Source: an uncultured Paludibaculum sp. (GTDB taxonomy: Bacteria; Acidobacteriota; Terriglobia; Bryobacterales; Bryobacteraceae). Taken from it: a stretch of 64,000 nt of DNA. The notes below the pieces were generated by a model. The model saw nothing but the letters and a program-made list of their open reading frames with translations. It was not told the DNA's origin and did not search any database. The translations under genes and the position numbers were made by a program. This document shows, piece after piece, positions 17,410 through 26,918 of this stretch. Each line of letters opens with the position of its first letter. The stretch's first letter is position 1. The stretch is from assembly GCF_963665245.1 (NCBI RefSeq), contig NZ_OY762269.1, positions 2,734,501-2,798,500 on the forward strand, read 5' to 3'.

Positions 17410-18252
17410 TCATTCTCCCGTGATTCCACGGTAGAAATTGTCACGCACACGCAGCCACCACTCGGCTCCGGAGGGTGCCGGCAGTGGGTCCTTACAGAGG
17501 CCGTCCACCGTCTCGAATCCGGAGAGCCTCAGCAGCAGCGCCCGCACCTCCGCCGCATCACGTGGCCGCGCCAGTTGCACGTCCTGGCGGACGTTTCTGG
17601 ACACAAACGCAGCGATTCGATCCATGGCAGCGGCAGCGCCTCGCGCCGGTGTGGAACTGAGGAACTCACAGACAGGCGAACGCACAGCCGCGTCCGTCCG
17701 TGCCTCGACGGGCGGAAGATCGCCCATCGGGCTCGTTTTGCCCGGCCCCATCTCCTTCATCACACGCACTTCCATGGGATAGATCACCCAACGATCGCCC
17801 ACATTGAGCTGGATCTCCAACCGGAACCGTGCCATGGGCGTCGACTCCGGCAACCACACATCCAGAAGGTAGGTCTGCACCTTCTGATCCGTGCCCAGAG
17901 CGGCGCTGTGGGGCAGGGCAACGGGCTTCACACGATCGGGGATCCACTCCGCCCCGACACGTGTGTACTCCTCCTGATAGAGAGTCGCCTTCACGGTTTC
18001 GTCCGGATTCTGCCCAAGGTAAATGTGATATGGGGCTCCGGCTGGCGCTTCGACCGCGATCCTCCATGTTGCGTAGGAGTTGCGGACGACGGCGGGCGAA
18101 AGGATCTCGCGCCGGTGCTCCACGCGATCGGCCGCCACCACCTCGCCGTCGGGCCGCACGCGTTGAAATTCGCTGTACACCAAAAGCCGCTGGCCGCTGA
18201 GAGCGGTGCTCCCAACGGCCAGCAGAATCACACTGAAGGCGAATGTCTTCAC
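17410..18252 (-). CDS. Exported hypothetical protein
   Basis: A 280-residue protein with a clear signal peptide (MKTFAFSVILLAVGSTALSG, probable cut after GQ). The mature part is beta-rich up to about residue 160 (WRIAVEAPAGAPYHIYLGQN, ARFRLEIQLNVGDRWVIYPM), then helical with AAMDRIAAFVSRNVRQDVQ and a C-terminal SGFETVDGLCKD segment. No catalytic motif or known domain is recognised. It sits nine bases downstream of the RNase E/G stop in the same direction and may be translated from the same mRNA, though the two functions have no obvious link. Conserved company with the shape operon would have to be checked. Confidence 0.6.
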   Translation of the reverse strand: MKTFAFSVILLAVGSTALSGQRLLVYSEFQRVRPDGEVVAADRVEHRREILSPAVVRNSYATWRIAVEAPAGAPYHIYLGQNPDETVKATLYQEEYTRVGAEWIPDRVKPVALPHSAALGTDQKVQTYLLDVWLPESTPMARFRLEIQLNVGDRWVIYPMEVRVMKEMGPGKTSPMGDLPPVEARTDAAVRSPVCEFLSSTPARGAAAAMDRIAAFVSRNVRQDVQLARPRDAAEVRALLLRLSGFETVDGLCKDPLPAPSGAEWWLRVRDNFYRGITGE

Positions 18253-18261
18253 CCTGATAGC

Positions 18262-20847
18262 TTACGCCAGGTCGAACTTCTCCTGGTGCAGCAGCGGATC
18301 GGCGGTCACTAGCACAGGACGGCCCAGAACCTCTTCCAGTTCTTCCAGATACTGGTTCGAAACGGACTTCATCTCTTTCGCCACTTCGGGGTTTACCCGC
18401 AGGACGACATCCTTCGTATCCACTACCTTGGCGTACTTCTGCGCCTGGGTGAGGATCTCGCTGATGACCGTGTCGACGCTCTTCACATAGCCCGCGCCTT
18501 CGCAGGTGGGGCAGGCCGAGCAGAGCGCCCGTTCCAGCGACTGCTTGACGCGCTTGCGGGTGATGGCGACCAAGCCGAAGTCGTTGAACTGAAGGATCTT
18601 GTAAGGAGCCTTGTCCATCCGCATGACCTCTTCCAGCGCCTGCATGACCTTCGCGCGGTTCTTGCGCTCGTCCATGTCGATGAAGTCGACCACGATGATG
18701 CCGCCCAGATCGCGGAGCCGCATCTGGCGGACGATCTCCTTCACCGCCTCGAGGTTCGTCTTGACGATGGTGTCTTCCAGCCGGTTCGACTTGCCGACAT
18801 ACTTGCCGGTGTTGACGTCGATGGCGACCAGCGCCTCGGTTTGGTTGATGACGATGTAGCCGCCCGACTTCAGCCAGACCTTGGGCCGCAGGGCCTTCTC
18901 CAGCTCCTGCGTGATGCCGAAGGCGTCGAAGATCGGCTCCGGCCGGGTGTACATCTTCACGCGGGAGAGCAGGGAAGGCGCCAGGCGCTCCACTGAATGC
19001 AGGACCTGCTCGTACAGGTCCTCGTTGTCGACCCAGATGGCCTTGAAGCCGTCGGTGAGCTGGTCGCGGATGAGCCGCTGCACCACTTCCACGTCATGGT
19101 GGAGCAGGGCAGGCGCACGCCGCTTTTCAGCCTTCTGCTTGATGTCGAGCCACAGGGCGGCCAGGAACTGCATGTCGGCCGCGATCTCATCTTCGGTCCG
19201 GCCTTCGCCGGCCGTACGCATGATGTAGCCGCCGGCCACGCCTTCGCGATGCTTTTGCAGGATGCGCTTCAGGCGTTGCCGTTCTTCGTCGGTCGAAATC
19301 TTGCGGGAGACGCCAAGGTGTTCCACTGTCGGCATATAGACGACATAGCGGCCCGGCATGGCGATATGCGAGGTGATGCGTGCGCCCTTCTGGCCCAGCG
19401 GTTCCTTCGCAATCTGGACGATGATTTCCTGTCCTTCCCGGAGCAGGTCCGAGATGGACGGGAGAACAGGCCGCTCGCGATCGCGCCGCTCTGGCGCCTG
19501 TTGACGCGCTTCAAACCGTTCCACGGGCCGTTGTTCCACCGGCCGCTCGACCGGCGCTTCGGGCACGGCTTCGACGGGCGCTTCCGCCGGCGCTTCCTGG
19601 CCTCGTCCGCCACGGCCGCGGCGGCGCATACGGCGGGAGATGCGGTGCGGCGAACGGCTGCCCGGCTCGCGCACGGTGGCGCTCTGGGTTTCCGGCTCAC
19701 CAGCCACGGCTTCGCCTTGCGGCGCTTCCACTGTCTCGCCTTCCACGGTTTCGGCGCCTTCGGCCTCGACCGGGGCGGCGGCTTCCTCGGCTACTTCCGA
19801 CTCTTCGTCGGAGGTCTCGGCGGCCGAGTCCGCAGCTTCTGTCTCTACGTCGGAAACGACCGGCGTGTCGTCCGATTCGTCGTCGTCGTCCGACAGCTCC
19901 GGTTCACAGATCTCGGGTTCGTCCTCTTCCTCGTCGATGTGGCTTTCAATCTCTTCCACGCGGTCGAGAATCTCTTCGGCGGCCTCGTCGGCCGCTGCCT
20001 CGGCAGCCGCCTGGATGTCGTCGATGACGTCGGGTTCGATCTGCGGTTCCGGCTCGGGCTCCGGCTCGCTCTCGGCCTGGACTTCGGTGGACTGGGGTGC
20101 TGGCTTGGGGGCGCGGCGATACTTGGCCAGAGACTCACCAGGCAGGAGAATGACTTCGTCCATGGCCGGCGCCTCGGGTTCGGCCGCGACCTCCACTTCC
20201 TCGGCGATGGGCTCGGGCACCTCGGCCTCAACCTCGTCCACCGGTTCGTTCCCGGGTTCGCCCGCGGTGGCGTACTTCGAATCCGGGAATCCACGGCCGC
20301 CTCTGCGGCGGCGGCGTGAGCGGCGGCCCCGGCGGTCCTGGCTCTTTCCGTCCGCGGTCTCGCCCTCGGCCGCGGGTCCATTGGCCGCGGCTATTGGTTC
20401 GGCACTGGCTTCGACAGGTTCGGCCGCCTCGAGTTCCTCGACGACGGGCGCGGCTTCTACTGGGGCGGCGGCATGCGGTTCCCGATTGCGGTCCCGGTCC
20501 CGATCACGGCCTCTACCGCCTCGATCGCGATCCCGGTCGCGGTCGCGACCGCCTTCTCTCTCGCGGTCCCGTCCGCCTCGGCGTTCGTCACCGACTCGGT
20601 CGATCTCGTCAGCATTCTCTTCAAAGAAGTCGGAAACGTACAGGAAACAGTCGCGGTCCAATCCCAGATCGACAAAAGCCGATTGCATGCCGGGGAGAAC
20701 GCGAGTGACCCTGCCTTTGTGGATGCTGCCGGCCAGGGAATATTCGTTGGCGCGTTGGAAGAATACTTCCACCAACTGGCCGTCTTCGAGAATCGCCACT
20801 TTGCTTTCGTGACGGTTCTGGCTGATCACCAGCTCTTTAGATGACAT
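18262..20847 (-). CDS. rng: Ribonuclease E/G family protein with a very long insert in the S1 domain
   Basis: An 861-residue RNase. The N terminus starts the S1 domain (SIHKGRVTRVLPGMQSAFVD). This is interrupted after about residue 85 by a roughly 380-residue low-complexity insert: first RDRDRDRD-like Arg/Asp repeats, then Glu/Ala/Pro-rich acidic sequence, then RRMRRRGRGGRG. The catalytic part resumes near residue 465 (LREGQEIIVQIAKEPLGQKG) and holds the two metal-binding aspartates in VAIDVNTGKYVG (about 675) and GGIIVVDFIDMD (about 719). A Zn-link-like CSACPTCEGAGY follows (about 780). It matures rRNA and turns over mRNA. ATG 20847 has GGAGG eight bases upstream; a TTG one codon earlier is less well placed. 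It follows the shape operon, as rng follows mreBCD in E. coli. Confidence 0.88.
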   Translation of the reverse strand: MSSKELVISQNRHESKVAILEDGQLVEVFFQRANEYSLAGSIHKGRVTRVLPGMQSAFVDLGLDRDCFLYVSDFFEENADEIDRVGDERRGGRDREREGGRDRDRDRDRGGRGRDRDRDRNREPHAAAPVEAAPVVEELEAAEPVEASAEPIAAANGPAAEGETADGKSQDRRGRRSRRRRRGGRGFPDSKYATAGEPGNEPVDEVEAEVPEPIAEEVEVAAEPEAPAMDEVILLPGESLAKYRRAPKPAPQSTEVQAESEPEPEPEPQIEPDVIDDIQAAAEAAADEAAEEILDRVEEIESHIDEEEDEPEICEPELSDDDDESDDTPVVSDVETEAADSAAETSDEESEVAEEAAAPVEAEGAETVEGETVEAPQGEAVAGEPETQSATVREPGSRSPHRISRRMRRRGRGGRGQEAPAEAPVEAVPEAPVERPVEQRPVERFEARQQAPERRDRERPVLPSISDLLREGQEIIVQIAKEPLGQKGARITSHIAMPGRYVVYMPTVEHLGVSRKISTDEERQRLKRILQKHREGVAGGYIMRTAGEGRTEDEIAADMQFLAALWLDIKQKAEKRRAPALLHHDVEVVQRLIRDQLTDGFKAIWVDNEDLYEQVLHSVERLAPSLLSRVKMYTRPEPIFDAFGITQELEKALRPKVWLKSGGYIVINQTEALVAIDVNTGKYVGKSNRLEDTIVKTNLEAVKEIVRQMRLRDLGGIIVVDFIDMDERKNRAKVMQALEEVMRMDKAPYKILQFNDFGLVAITRKRVKQSLERALCSACPTCEGAGYVKSVDTVISEILTQAQKYAKVVDTKDVVLRVNPEVAKEMKSVSNQYLEELEEVLGRPVLVTADPLLHQEKFDLA

Positions 20848-21141
20848 CAATCAAACCTCCGCTCTCCGTGCGCGACGGAAGTGGAGGAACTCGAGAGACT
20901 GGGTCCAACCTTCGGGCTCAGGTGGAGCGCTACCGAGCGGGGTTCGAGGACGGCCCCGTGCGCGCCGTTCAATTCAATAAACTCTTCTCTTCGTTTACTG
21001 GAAGTCGATCATTCCAGAGCGTTTCGCATCTGGGGACCAATCCACAGCGGCGACTTTCTAGAAAGCCGCTCTCGAAAACATGCTGAATTGTCACCTGGCG
21101 CCGGAGGGACGTCCCTTCCGGCCCACACACTCAAGATCGCG

Positions 21142-22233
21142 TCACGAAACAAATCGCCGTAGCCGTACGTTGTTAACGAGGCCCAGCATCATAAACACCG
21201 ACATCATGCTCGATCCCCCATAACTCATCAGGGGCAGCGGAATCCCGGTAACCGGCATCCGCCCCGCTGCCATGCCCACGTTCACCAGAAGGTGGAACAG
21301 CAACAGCGAGCAAACACCCATACAAATAAACATCCCGGCCCGGTCCGGCGCGGTTTGTGCATTTTGCACAATCTGCATCAGTAGCAGGAAGTACAGCCCC
21401 AAAACGACCAGGATGCCGACAAACCCATGCTCCTCGGCAAACGCCGAGATCAAAAAGTCAGTATGCGACGCAGGTAGGAACCGAAGCTGGGTCTGGGAGC
21501 CATGAGTGACGCCCCAACCCCATATCCCTCCATGACCTACGGCCACCTTCGACTGGATCACCTGATATCCCCGGCCCATCGGATCCTTCATCGGGTCGAT
21601 GAAAGTCTCCAGGCGGGCTCGCTGATAATCCTTCAGCATGAACCAGCCAACCGGCATCAGCACAGCCGCAAGAGCGAGTACAGTCGCTGCATGCTGCCAG
21701 CGGACGCCACCCAAAAACAACCCAATCAACAGAATCGGCACGTACGTCAGAGACGTGCCAAGATCCGGCTCTACTGCTACCAGGACGAGTGGAAGTCCTA
21801 CCAAACCCCCTAGCTTCAGCAGGTCCCGAACCTCCAACCGGTCACTCTTCAGTTCGGTCAGATACCGGGCTACCAGTAATACTATCACTAGTTTGGCAAA
21901 CTCCGAAGGTTGAATATGAAACCCGAAGGCCACCGGGATCCAACGTTTCGAACCGCCTACGAGCCGTCCAATCAACGGAGTAATCACTAACAACGCCAGC
22001 GTGAGGCCATAAAGCAGTGGAACCTGACCGAGAATGGTGTGATAGTCGATGCGCGTCATCATCCACATCAGAAACACGCCCACGACCAACCAGAGCACTT
22101 GCTTGTACCAGGCGGAGTGCCACGCCGTGTCCAGAGTCGCACTGTAAATCTGGAGTATCCCTAGTCCGCAGATAGAGAGAGTAACGGCCAGCAGGGGCCA
22201 GTCGAGATCGCGCAGCGAACGGTAGTTTGCCAC
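21142..22233 (-). CDS. rodA: RodA, SEDS peptidoglycan glycosyltransferase
   Basis: A 363-residue multi-spanning SEDS protein that polymerises lipid II during cell elongation with its cognate class B PBP. Family features include WIPVAFGFHIQPSEFAKLVI, the extracytoplasmic loop VAVEPDLGTSLTYVPI, GWGVTHGSQTQLRFLPASHT, DFLISAFAEEHGF and the terminal GIPLPLMSYGGSSMM. About ten transmembrane helices are visible. Translation starts at GTG 22233, whose first base is the last base of the mrdA stop (TAGTG), so the two are translationally coupled. The open frame extends upstream into mrdA only as a shadow. Confidence 0.95.
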   Translation of the reverse strand: MANYRSLRDLDWPLLAVTLSICGLGILQIYSATLDTAWHSAWYKQVLWLVVGVFLMWMMTRIDYHTILGQVPLLYGLTLALLVITPLIGRLVGGSKRWIPVAFGFHIQPSEFAKLVIVLLVARYLTELKSDRLEVRDLLKLGGLVGLPLVLVAVEPDLGTSLTYVPILLIGLFLGGVRWQHAATVLALAAVLMPVGWFMLKDYQRARLETFIDPMKDPMGRGYQVIQSKVAVGHGGIWGWGVTHGSQTQLRFLPASHTDFLISAFAEEHGFVGILVVLGLYFLLLMQIVQNAQTAPDRAGMFICMGVCSLLLFHLLVNVGMAAGRMPVTGIPLPLMSYGGSSMMSVFMMLGLVNNVRLRRFVS

Positions 22234-24134
22234 TAGCGGCCAATCTCCCGGACCGGGGCGATCAGCGTCGCAAGACCGGGCGGAGGCTGTTGCAGCTTGT
22301 TCAGCCGGGCCTTCTTGTCGAAATACGCCTTCACGATATCCCGCACCACCCATGAGGCGCGGTCGCCGTGCGCACCGTTTTCATACAAGGCGGCCACCAC
22401 GATCTCGGGCGCGCTGCGCGGGGCAAAGCCGACAAACCAGCCGTTGTCGCGGAACGCTTCCCCCATATCTCGGCTCTTTAAAAGATCATTCGAAGCCAAT
22501 TGCGCCGTTCCGGTCTTGCCGCACAACTCGACGCCCGGGATGGCCGCCATGCCGCCCGTGCCCCCTTGGTTCACGACGGCATACATGCCGGCGATGACCT
22601 GATTCACGTTGTCGATATTCAGTGAGGCCTTGCGGGCGGGTTCCACTTTTTCCGGTTTGCCGTTTTCTTCCTTCACCACGTGCGGACGCATCCACACTCC
22701 GCCGGTGGCGATGCCGCCAATGGCATGAGCGAGCTGCAGGGGCGTGACGGTGAGCGCGCCCTGGCCGATCGAGACCGAGATCGTTTCTCCGGCATACCAC
22801 TTCTCGCGCTGAGTGCGGATCTTCCACTTGGTGGATGGGACGGTACCCTCTTTTTCGCCAGGCAGGTCGATGCCAGTTCTGTGCCCCAGGCCAGCCATCT
22901 CGGCGTACTCCGCAATCCTATCGATGCCCAGTTTGTTGCCCACCGCGTAGAAGAAGACGTCGCAGCTCTGCGCGATGGCGGACCTCAGATTCATGGTGCC
23001 GTGGCCGCTCTTCTTGTGGCACGTGAACCAGCGGCCATACCAGTTGGCGCCTCCGGCGCAGTTCACCGTGAAATTCTCGTCGATGACGCCGGATTCCAGG
23101 GCGGCCAGGGCCATGATGGGCTTGAACGTCGAGCCGGGCGCCTGCTGAGCGGCTAACGCCCGGTTGAACAGCGGCTTATAGGGGTCGGTCGCGAGGGCCG
23201 CCCACTCCTTGGCGTCGATATGGCCCACGAAGTGGTTAGGATCGGGCGCCGGAGTGGAAACAAACGCCAGGATCTCTCCGTTGCGCGGGTCAATCGCGAC
23301 GACGGCGCCGCGTTTGTTTTGCATGGCCAGTTCGGCCACCACCTGCAGGTCGAGGTCGATGGTGAGCTTGAGGTCCTTGCCGGGCTGGGCTTCGGTAATG
23401 CCCAGAACCTCCCGGGTGTTCATGCGGTTATCGACGCGCACCTGGCGCTGGCCGTCGATGCCGGTGAGCTGCTCGTTGTAGTAGCGTTCGATGCCGGACT
23501 TGCCGATGATGTCGCCCGGGTTGTGGTTGGCCCATTCCTGGGAATTCAGTTCGGCTTCATTGATTTCACCAACGTAGCCCAGCAGATGCGCGGCGGTCCC
23601 TTCGCCGGGATAGACGCGGAACTGAGACTTGATGAGCTCCATCTCGGGGAAGGCGTCGGCCCCTTTGTGCGCTTCAACGAAGGTCAGCTCATCGGCGGAG
23701 AGCTCTTCCTTCAAAGGAATGGTGAAGTAGGTGGGCTGACGGCGGAAACGGCGGATCTTCGCGGCCAGGTCGGTTGGATCCAGATTCAGCCCGGTCGCGA
23801 TGGGCATCACATGCTCTTCGCGCAGATTGTCGCGCGAGAGGATGAGGCGGTAGGACGAGTGGTTGTCGACAATCACCCGGCCGTCGCGATCGATGATCTT
23901 GCCGCGCGGGGCCGGAATGGGCAGGCTCTTGATCTGATTCTGATAGGCCTTTTCGAGGTAGAACTCCTCGTTGCGCACCTGGAGATCCCAATAGCCCACA
24001 GCCAGAAACACGAACACACCGACGGCAAAGTATTGGAAAACCGCGATCTTTCCGGCGGCGAACTTGGTGTCGTCGCGGATGAGGGGGCGAGTGACCGACG
24101 CGTCGGGCTGCCGTTCCTGCGGAATCAGTTTCAC
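22233..24134 (-). CDS. mrdA: Penicillin-binding protein 2 (elongasome transpeptidase)
   Basis: A 633-residue class B PBP. A cytoplasmic tail and one membrane helix (residues about 29-48) precede the dimerisation/pedestal domain (APRGKIIDRDGRVIVDN) and the transpeptidase domain. Active-site motifs are S335-T-F-K338 (APGSTFKPI), S390-C-D (AQSCDVFFYAVG) and K540-T-G (LCGKTGTAQ). It crosslinks lateral-wall peptidoglycan together with RodA, which follows with a one-base overlap. It starts at ATG 24134, nine bases after mreD. It is the expected target of mecillinam-type beta-lactams. Confidence 0.95.
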   Translation of the reverse strand: MKLIPQERQPDASVTRPLIRDDTKFAAGKIAVFQYFAVGVFVFLAVGYWDLQVRNEEFYLEKAYQNQIKSLPIPAPRGKIIDRDGRVIVDNHSSYRLILSRDNLREEHVMPIATGLNLDPTDLAAKIRRFRRQPTYFTIPLKEELSADELTFVEAHKGADAFPEMELIKSQFRVYPGEGTAAHLLGYVGEINEAELNSQEWANHNPGDIIGKSGIERYYNEQLTGIDGQRQVRVDNRMNTREVLGITEAQPGKDLKLTIDLDLQVVAELAMQNKRGAVVAIDPRNGEILAFVSTPAPDPNHFVGHIDAKEWAALATDPYKPLFNRALAAQQAPGSTFKPIMALAALESGVIDENFTVNCAGGANWYGRWFTCHKKSGHGTMNLRSAIAQSCDVFFYAVGNKLGIDRIAEYAEMAGLGHRTGIDLPGEKEGTVPSTKWKIRTQREKWYAGETISVSIGQGALTVTPLQLAHAIGGIATGGVWMRPHVVKEENGKPEKVEPARKASLNIDNVNQVIAGMYAVVNQGGTGGMAAIPGVELCGKTGTAQLASNDLLKSRDMGEAFRDNGWFVGFAPRSAPEIVVAALYENGAHGDRASWVVRDIVKAYFDKKARLNKLQQPPPGLATLIAPVREIGR

Positions 24135-24143
24135 GGGAGTTCC

Positions 24144-24680
24144 TTACTGTTCCTCAACTCTCAGTTTATCCATTATCAGGAACAAGGGAACGGCTACTAC
24201 GGCATTGAGGAACGCAAAGATGATGCTCTGGGGGATCTGCAGCTCGAGATTCTGGCCCAGCAGACCACGCGCGAACACCCAGAAGGCGACCTGGTGGAAG
24301 AGGAAGAAGAAGAAACTGAGGATGAAGCGCAACGCGTTGTTCTCGACGTCGAAGCGCATGCTGATGGAGGCCGAGAAGTAGCCCACCAACGTCTTGGCGA
24401 TACCGAACATCCCCAGCGGGTGCTGCGAAAGTGAATCCTGGACCAGCCCGATGACCGTGCCGATGACAGCCCCGGCGACGGGCTGACGGCGCATCAGGGA
24501 GAAGTAGACAGTCACCAGCAGCGGCAGTTCGAGATAGGACAGGAAGTCCACGAAACGCGGGACGTAGACCTGAAACAGGATCGCGATGAGTGGAATGAGG
24601 ATGTAGGCCGCCGGCCGGAAGTGGGAGATCTTGGCTTTACGCGGACCGGCCTGGAGGATCCGGTCATCATACTCGGTCAT
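24144..24680 (-). CDS. mreD: MreD, rod-shape membrane protein
   Basis: A 178-residue protein with about five hydrophobic helices (AAYILIPLIAILFQVYVPRF, LPLLVTVYFSLMRR, VAGAVIGTVIGLVQDSL, FILSFFFFLFHQVAFWVF, FAFLNAVVAVPLFLIMDKL). The GLVQDSL-x-x-x-x-L-G motif is characteristic of MreD. It is part of the elongasome scaffold linking MreC and PBP2/RodA. Its ATG overlaps the mreC stop as ATGA and mrdA follows after nine bases. MreD is poorly conserved in sequence, so the call rests on topology, that motif and operon position. Confidence 0.9.
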   Translation of the reverse strand: MTEYDDRILQAGPRKAKISHFRPAAYILIPLIAILFQVYVPRFVDFLSYLELPLLVTVYFSLMRRQPVAGAVIGTVIGLVQDSLSQHPLGMFGIAKTLVGYFSASISMRFDVENNALRFILSFFFFLFHQVAFWVFARGLLGQNLELQIPQSIIFAFLNAVVAVPLFLIMDKLRVEEQ

Positions 24681-25816
24681 CGGCGCGGGAACTCCTGGGG
24701 CTTGGGGGCCGGAGGTGTCTGCGGGGCCGCCGGTTTGGCGGCGGAGGGGGCCGGAGCGGCTGAGGGCGGCGGAGGATTGCGGTTGAAATCGGTCAACGGG
24801 CCCGGAGATCCGATCTGTGAACCCTGGCTTTCGCCGATGCGGCGGTAGCGTTCCTTCAACCGGTCGGCGTCGGTCAACGTGTTGCCCGTGGCTTCGCCGG
24901 CGACGCTGGGCGCGACGCGCTGTTCCTCTCCCTCCAGCGGCGGCGGTGGCGGAAGAATGCTGATATCCGGGGAGGGCGGCGTCTCGGGCTCGGGAATCAG
25001 GCCCTGCACGCCATCAATAACGATGAGCATCTCCTCCACCGATCCGGTGACCGCACTGGGGGCGACCACCACTTCCTTGCCGCCGCGGCCCTCGCGTACC
25101 ATCTTCACCTGGCCGACGGGCAGGCCGCGCGGGAAGATGCGGTCCGCTCCGGAGGTGTAGAACCACTCACCCGGCTCCAGTTTGTCCTCATTCTGGACAT
25201 AGTCGACAATGCAGTTGTTCGTGCCTTGCCCCTTGAGGGTGCCGCGCACGTGGTTCTTCTGCGAAATGACGCCGGCGACCGAGCCTTGTTCCGTGATCAA
25301 CTGCACCAGCGAAGCCATGGGGTAAGCTGCCACCACCTTACCGACGATGCCTTCCGGGGTGATGGCCGCCATGCCGCGCTTCACGCCGTCGTTGGAACCG
25401 CGATCGACGAAGACGACTCGTGAGTTGGCGCCGGTGCCGGTGCCGATGACGCGCGCGGGCAAAGTCTTCGACGGGATGCGGCTGCGGAACTCGAGCAGAG
25501 CCTTGGCGCGGTCGGCCGTGGAGAGTTCGGCGGTCAGGAACTGATTGCGGAGCTTGATCTGCCCCACCTCTTCCCGCAGCCGTTTGTTCTCCGACTGGAC
25601 GTCGCGCAGGAAGATGTAGCCGGAGAAGAGGCCGCCGGTGCCGCCGCGCACCCACTCGATGCCACGGGCCAGAGGTGTCACGGCCGTGACCGCCCAAAGG
25701 CGGATCAGCCGCACGTCTTCGCGGGCTTTCACCTGATAGGCGAGCAACAACAACTGCCCCACGACGAGCGCCAGCAGGACGCTCAGGTTGCGGTAGCGGC
25801 TGAGGAAAGTTTCCAT
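24677..25816 (-). CDS. mreC: MreC, rod-shape-determining protein
   Basis: A 379-residue periplasmic scaffold. One N-terminal membrane helix (SVLLALVVGQLLLLAYQV) is followed by a coiled coil (VQSENKRLREEVGQIKLRNQ) and the MreC beta-barrel core (ARVIGTGTGANSRVVFVDRG, GMAAITPEGIVGKVVA, GEWFYTSGADRIFPRGLPVG). The C-terminal 90 residues form a Pro/Ala-rich tail absent from E. coli MreC (SPDISILPPPPPLEGEE, APAPSAAKPAAPQTPPAPKP). It assembles with MreB, MreD and PBP2. It starts at ATG 25816, 34 bases after mreB. Confidence 0.93.
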   Translation of the reverse strand: METFLSRYRNLSVLLALVVGQLLLLAYQVKAREDVRLIRLWAVTAVTPLARGIEWVRGGTGGLFSGYIFLRDVQSENKRLREEVGQIKLRNQFLTAELSTADRAKALLEFRSRIPSKTLPARVIGTGTGANSRVVFVDRGSNDGVKRGMAAITPEGIVGKVVAAYPMASLVQLITEQGSVAGVISQKNHVRGTLKGQGTNNCIVDYVQNEDKLEPGEWFYTSGADRIFPRGLPVGQVKMVREGRGGKEVVVAPSAVTGSVEEMLIVIDGVQGLIPEPETPPSPDISILPPPPPLEGEEQRVAPSVAGEATGNTLTDADRLKERYRRIGESQGSQIGSPGPLTDFNRNPPPPSAAPAPSAAKPAAPQTPPAPKPQEFPRR

Positions 25817-25850
25817 AGCCTGATTCAGAGCGAGCGGACCGGTGCGGAAA

Positions 25851-26876
25851 CTACTCGATCGCGATCCGGCGCAGGAGTTTGAAATCGGTCAGCATGCGTC
25901 CTGTGCCTAGCACGACGCTGGCCAGCGGATCTTCCGCGATGGAGACAGGCAGTCCCGTCTCTTCGCGGATTCGGCGGTCAAGATTCTTGAGCATGGCGCC
26001 GCCGCCCGTCAGCACAATGCCGCGGTCGCTGATGTCGGCGCTGAGTTCCGGGGGCGTACGTTCCAGGGCAACGCGGATGGCGTTCATGATGGTGGCCACG
26101 CACTCACCCAGGGCCTCGCGGATCTCCTCATCATTGATAAGGATGGTGCGCGGAACGCCTTCGATCAGGTTGCGGCCCTTGATCTCCATGGTGAGCGGCT
26201 TGTCGAGGGGGAAGGCGCTGCCTACCTGAACCTTGACCGATTCCGCCGTTCGTTCGCCGACCAGCAAGTTGTACTTCTTCTTCAAGTACTGCATGATGGC
26301 GTCGTCCATCTCGTTGCCCGCCACGCGCACTGAGCGCGCATAGACGATGCCGGAGAGGGAGATGACCGCCACGTCCGTTGTGCCGCCGCCGATATCGACC
26401 ACCATGTTGCCCGACGGTTCCGTGATGGGCAGTCCGGCGCCGATGGCGGCGACCATTGCCTGTTCCACCAGATGGACTTCACTGGCTTTGGCCCTGTAGG
26501 CAGAGTCGATGACCGCGCGCTTTTCCACCTGCGTGATTTCACTGGGGACGCCGATGACGATGCGCGGATGGACGAGCATCTTCCGCCCGTGGGCTTTCTG
26601 GATGAAATAGTTCAGCATCCGCTCGGTCACCTTGAAGTCGGCGATGACGCCGTCCTTCATGGGGCGGATGGCTACGATGTTGCCGGGCGTGCGGCCCAGC
26701 ATGTCCTTGGCTTCCTTACCGACCGCCTCAACTTCCCCGTTGGTTTTGTTGATGGCGACGATGGATGGTTCGTTGACGACAATCCCCTTGCCCCGGGCAA
26801 AAACCAGAGTGTTGGCGGTCCCCAGGTCAATAGCAAGGTCCGATGAGAAAAGGCTGAAAAGCGAGCGGATGTTCAT
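25851..26876 (-). CDS. mreB: MreB, actin-like cell-shape protein
   Basis: A 341-residue actin homologue of normal length. Phosphate 1 is in SSDLAIDLGTANTLVFARG, phosphate 2 in NMVVDIGGGTTDVAVISLSG, and the adenosine motif in GIVLTGGGAMLKNLD. The amphipathic or hydrophobic N terminus MNIRSLFSLFS fits membrane attachment. It polymerises along the inner membrane and guides the wall synthases encoded downstream. It is the first gene of the mreB-mreC-mreD-mrdA-rodA operon. A short hairpin (GCGCCC-GGTT-GGGCGC, 26897-26912) lies in the leader, 20 bases before ATG; it has no U-run, so its role is unclear. Confidence 0.96.
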   Translation of the reverse strand: MNIRSLFSLFSSDLAIDLGTANTLVFARGKGIVVNEPSIVAINKTNGEVEAVGKEAKDMLGRTPGNIVAIRPMKDGVIADFKVTERMLNYFIQKAHGRKMLVHPRIVIGVPSEITQVEKRAVIDSAYRAKASEVHLVEQAMVAAIGAGLPITEPSGNMVVDIGGGTTDVAVISLSGIVYARSVRVAGNEMDDAIMQYLKKKYNLLVGERTAESVKVQVGSAFPLDKPLTMEIKGRNLIEGVPRTILINDEEIREALGECVATIMNAIRVALERTPPELSADISDRGIVLTGGGAMLKNLDRRIREETGLPVSIAEDPLASVVLGTGRMLTDFKLLRRIAIE

Positions 26877-26918
26877 GTCGTGGGTTTGTATTACCGGCGC
26901 CCGGTTGGGCGCACCCCT

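Noticed and set aside
26897..26912. Hairpin upstream of mreB considered as a terminator
   Set aside because: The stem is only 6 bp and no T-run follows on either strand.
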